Source: Rhodoferax sp. (lineage in GTDB: Bacteria > Pseudomonadota > Gammaproteobacteria > Burkholderiales > Burkholderiaceae_C). Taken from it: 8,086 nt of DNA. Below are positions 6,009 through 8,086 of the stretch, piece by piece. Both the position numbers and the translations under genes were made by a program. Position 1 is the first letter of the stretch; each line of letters opens with the position of its first letter. Below the pieces are notes generated by a model that was not told the origin of the DNA, made no database searches, and saw nothing but the letters and a program-made list of their open reading frames with translations. The stretch covers positions 1-8,086 of the forward strand of contig JAJAZK010000496.1 in assembly GCA_026785765.1 (NCBI GenBank), written 5' to 3'.

Positions 6009-7952
6009 TCAACCGGTCGACGGAATCGGCTGTCCGACAATAGCTGACGAGTTCTCCACTGGATTGTCAGCCATCGGCGTCGCATCGCCCCAGGAAAGCA
6101 CCAAGGCGCGCAACTGGTTCATCAGGTCATCGGCCATCGATTCAAGCAGTTCCAATTCGCGCTGAGTCAGTGAGCGGGGCTGCGCGTCGAGGATGCACAG
6201 CGTGCCCAAGATATGGCCGCCCTGGTCGCGCAGCGGGGCGCCGGCATAGAAGCGTAGACCTTTTTCCTTTAGCGCCGGGTTCCCGGAAAATCGCAGATCG
6301 CGTGCCAGATCCGGCACCACCATGGTGCGAGCGTTCGCGACGACATGGCCGCATAGCGACAGCGAGCGCGGTATCTCCAGATCTTCCGCGCGTAGCGTGA
6401 TGACCGGCTCGCCGTCCACGCCCGACGGCGTCAGTCCGAACAGGGCCGGTATCCGCTGGATGTCGGCATCGACCAGACACACCATCGCCATCGGGACGTC
6501 GAAGATGTCAGCGACGCGTTGCGAGGCCGTGTCGAACAGCGGCTGGGCCCTGAGATCGAGCGCACCGCTGGCGCGCAACGCCGCGAGCCGGTCGCCGTCG
6601 AACTCCGGAACCGGAGCGGGCAGGTAACCGGTGCTCAGTTCGATGCCGAGCGCATGCGCCAGCTGGAGCAGCGCCTCGCTCAACGAAGTCACGACCGCAT
6701 CTGCGCCGAGGTCCCGGCGCGCGCCCTCTCCGAGTACCTCCGGTGGAGCGTTCCACAGCGCCAGCACGATATGCAGGTGGGGCCAGCGGCGGCGCAGGCG
6801 GCGGCAGAAGGTCCGCGCGCGGGGTTGCGGCTCGGGACTGAAAAACGACAGGCAGACGGTTTTGACGCGAGCAAGATCGAGGCGGTCGATGTAGACGGCG
6901 GTAATCAGCGACGAGGGCCGGTGCGCCGCCGGAAGCCCGGCCAGCGACAGCGAATGCGCGAGCATGCGTGCGGACAGCGTGTCGATCTCCCATTTGCCGC
7001 CGATGCATATCGCCATCGCCGGTACTGCGGCGGCATCCGCCGGGTGCTGCTCGATCAGGCCGTCGATCAGCGCATCCATGCCGACGACGACGCGGTGGCG
7101 GTGCTCGGCGCTCGCCACGCTGGCGTGGTCGATCGCCGCCATGCGCAGCACCGCCAGGCCGGTGGTGTTGTAGAAGGCGGCGACATCGGCCTCGACCAGC
7201 TGCTCGGTCGCCACCTCGACCGCGGCGTCGACCTCGCCGGCCAGCAACCGCTGGTAAATGCGCGTCGCAGCATCGAGCGCGGGCTGGCTGCCGAGCAGCA
7301 CGTCGAGAAAACTCAATCGCGGCAGGTGTCGGCCGATCACCAGCAGGCACACGGTCAGAGGCGTCGACATGATCAGCCCCATCGGCCCCCACAGCGCGGT
7401 CCAGAAGGTCGCCGCCGTGATCAGCGAAATTGCCGACAACCCGGTGCTGGCACCGTACAGCCAAGGTTCCACAATATTGTTGCTGACCAGCTCGAGCAGC
7501 AAAATCAGCCCGACTGTCATGAGCACCATGCTCCAGCCCGGATCGACCGCAAAGGCCAGCGCGACCGGCGCCACCGCGGCGATCATGGGCCCGATGTAGG
7601 GTACGAAACGCATGATCGCTGCAACCGCGCCCCACAGGATCGCGCCCGGCACGCCGATGAACAAAAGTCCCGCGGCCATCGGCACGCCGTAGGTCAGGTT
7701 GACCACGAGCTGCATTGTCAGGTACTTGCTGATGCGCCGGCCAGCTTCGTCCATCGCATCGGTTGAACGGTGCAGGCTGCCGCCGAGCAGGCGAAGCAGC
7801 CGGTCGCGCAGGTCGTCGCGGTCGAGCAGCACCAAGAACACGAAGACCAGCACGATACCAGCGGTGGCCAAAGGCCCGATGCCAGCTTCGAGCCATTTCA
7901 GCGCCTCATGGAAAGGCGTCGGGGGTGTTGGTTCGACACGCACGCGCTGCAC
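6009..7952 (-). CDS. AI-2E family transporter with central Rossmann-like region and C-terminal GAF domain (5' end missing)
   Basis: 647 residues are readable, beginning at a GTG that is probably an internal Val. The visible part starts in the loop before a mid-protein membrane segment of AI-2E (PF01594) transporters, so roughly the first 200 residues of that domain are missing. Membrane helices lie around 28-44, 81-100, 103-136, 143-158 and 186-207. Family-like motifs are DRDDLRDRLLRLLGG (44-58), RFVPYIGP (115-122) and NNIVEPWLYG (158-167). Residues 215-335 are helical. Residues 345-440 look Rossmann-like (VKTVCLSFF, HLHIVLALW, LGADAVVTSLSEAL). A GAF domain occupies about 453-615 (VPMAMVCLVDAD, IPRSLSLCGHVV, VVPDLARDLRFSGNP, RFYAGAPLRDQGGHILGTLC). 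AI-2E proteins include autoinducer-2 exporters and Na+/H+ antiporters; GAF domains bind small ligands. I infer a transporter-like membrane protein gated by, or signalling through, its cytoplasmic sensor. Upstream the frame hits a stop at 8034-8036 within corrupted sequence. Confidence 0.85.
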   Translation of the reverse strand: MQRVRVEPTPPTPFHEALKWLEAGIGPLATAGIVLVFVFLVLLDRDDLRDRLLRLLGGSLHRSTDAMDEAGRRISKYLTMQLVVNLTYGVPMAAGLLFIGVPGAILWGAVAAIMRFVPYIGPMIAAVAPVALAFAVDPGWSMVLMTVGLILLLELVSNNIVEPWLYGASTGLSAISLITAATFWTALWGPMGLIMSTPLTVCLLVIGRHLPRLSFLDVLLGSQPALDAATRIYQRLLAGEVDAAVEVATEQLVEADVAAFYNTTGLAVLRMAAIDHASVASAEHRHRVVVGMDALIDGLIEQHPADAAAVPAMAICIGGKWEIDTLSARMLAHSLSLAGLPAAHRPSSLITAVYIDRLDLARVKTVCLSFFSPEPQPRARTFCRRLRRRWPHLHIVLALWNAPPEVLGEGARRDLGADAVVTSLSEALLQLAHALGIELSTGYLPAPVPEFDGDRLAALRASGALDLRAQPLFDTASQRVADIFDVPMAMVCLVDADIQRIPALFGLTPSGVDGEPVITLRAEDLEIPRSLSLCGHVVANARTMVVPDLARDLRFSGNPALKEKGLRFYAGAPLRDQGGHILGTLCILDAQPRSLTQRELELLESMADDLMNQLRALVLSWGDATPMADNPVENSSAIVGQPIPSTG

Positions 7953-8086
7953 CGGGGGGGGGGCGGCCCGCCCGGGCGGGGGGGGGGGGGCGCGGTCGTA
8001 GGGGCCCGCCCGGGGGGCCGCAGCACAGCACCGCTAGAGACGTTAGGGACCCCCGAGGCCCCAGCCCCGGGCGGGGGCGGGTTTTC
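7953..8086. other. GC-homopolymer contig end, probably artefactual sequence
   Basis: The sequence turns abruptly into G and C runs, including ten G at 7954-7963 and thirteen G at 7978-7990, inside what should be the 5' half of the AI-2E transporter gene. Read in that frame it gives Pro/Ala/Arg strings and then a stop, not the expected membrane helices. Low-quality read ends or assembly error explain this better than biology. Confidence 0.7.

Noticed and set aside
5452..6012. 186-codon minus-strand open frame across the flavodoxin start and small-protein gene
   Set aside because: The sequence is Ser/Arg/Gly-rich with no recognisable fold, overlaps two better-supported genes and has no good ribosome binding site.
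6519..7766. 415-codon plus-strand open frame, and a 462-codon minus frame at 6508-7896
   Set aside because: Both are Arg/Gln/Ala-rich shadows of the AI-2E/GAF gene, which has recognisable membrane and GAF motifs.
1..8086. CRISPR arrays, tRNA or rRNA genes, insertion sequences, phage genes
   Set aside because: I saw no regularly spaced repeats, no cloverleaf or rRNA motif, and no transposase or integrase-like protein on either strand.

Overview
The window is a GC-rich, densely coded stretch, most likely from a proteobacterium. A betaproteobacterium of the Burkholderiales or Rhodocyclales type is my best guess, from the GC-rich third codon positions, an FNR/ANR-type operator, an AI-2E-family transporter and a small Pro/Asp-rich protein. 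This placement is inference; there is no rRNA or other phylogenetic marker. Both ends are cut inside genes, and the last ~135 bases are a GC homopolymer tangle that looks like a bad contig end.

Right to left on the minus strand, positions 4460 to 1 hold one apparent five-gene operon for envelope proteins. It encodes a secreted DUF4331 protein (4460-2943), a small lipoprotein (2934-2674), a secreted TPR-type protein (2569-1403), a HupE/UreJ-like membrane protein with a large extracytoplasmic domain (1416-163), and the first 49 residues of a classical HupE/UreJ-type protein (148-1). The genes are tightly spaced: an 8-nt gap, a 103-nt gap holding a perfect 11-bp stem-loop, a 14-nt overlap and a 14-nt gap. 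A near-consensus FNR/ANR box lies 91-104 nt upstream of the first gene. Both HupE-like proteins carry the HX5DH motif known from HupE nickel permeases. Two of the exported proteins carry EF-hand-like DxNxDG loops. No hydrogenase or urease gene is visible, so this may be a redox-regulated metal-handling envelope module whose function is not established.

Positions 4461-5800 are more loosely packed. They hold the operon's upstream region, a possible 76-residue ORF (4909-4679), a short flavodoxin-family protein (5528-5031) and about 270 nt without a convincing gene. A 62-residue Pro/Asp-rich protein is encoded on the plus strand (5801-5989) with a good ribosome binding site. It converges with the next gene, leaving 19 nt between them.

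Positions 6009-7952 (minus) encode most of an unusual multidomain protein. It has the C-terminal membrane part of an AI-2E-family transporter, then a helical plus Rossmann-like central region and a C-terminal GAF domain, suggesting a membrane transporter-like protein coupled to cytoplasmic sensing. Its N-terminal membrane segments are missing because the sequence breaks down at the contig end.
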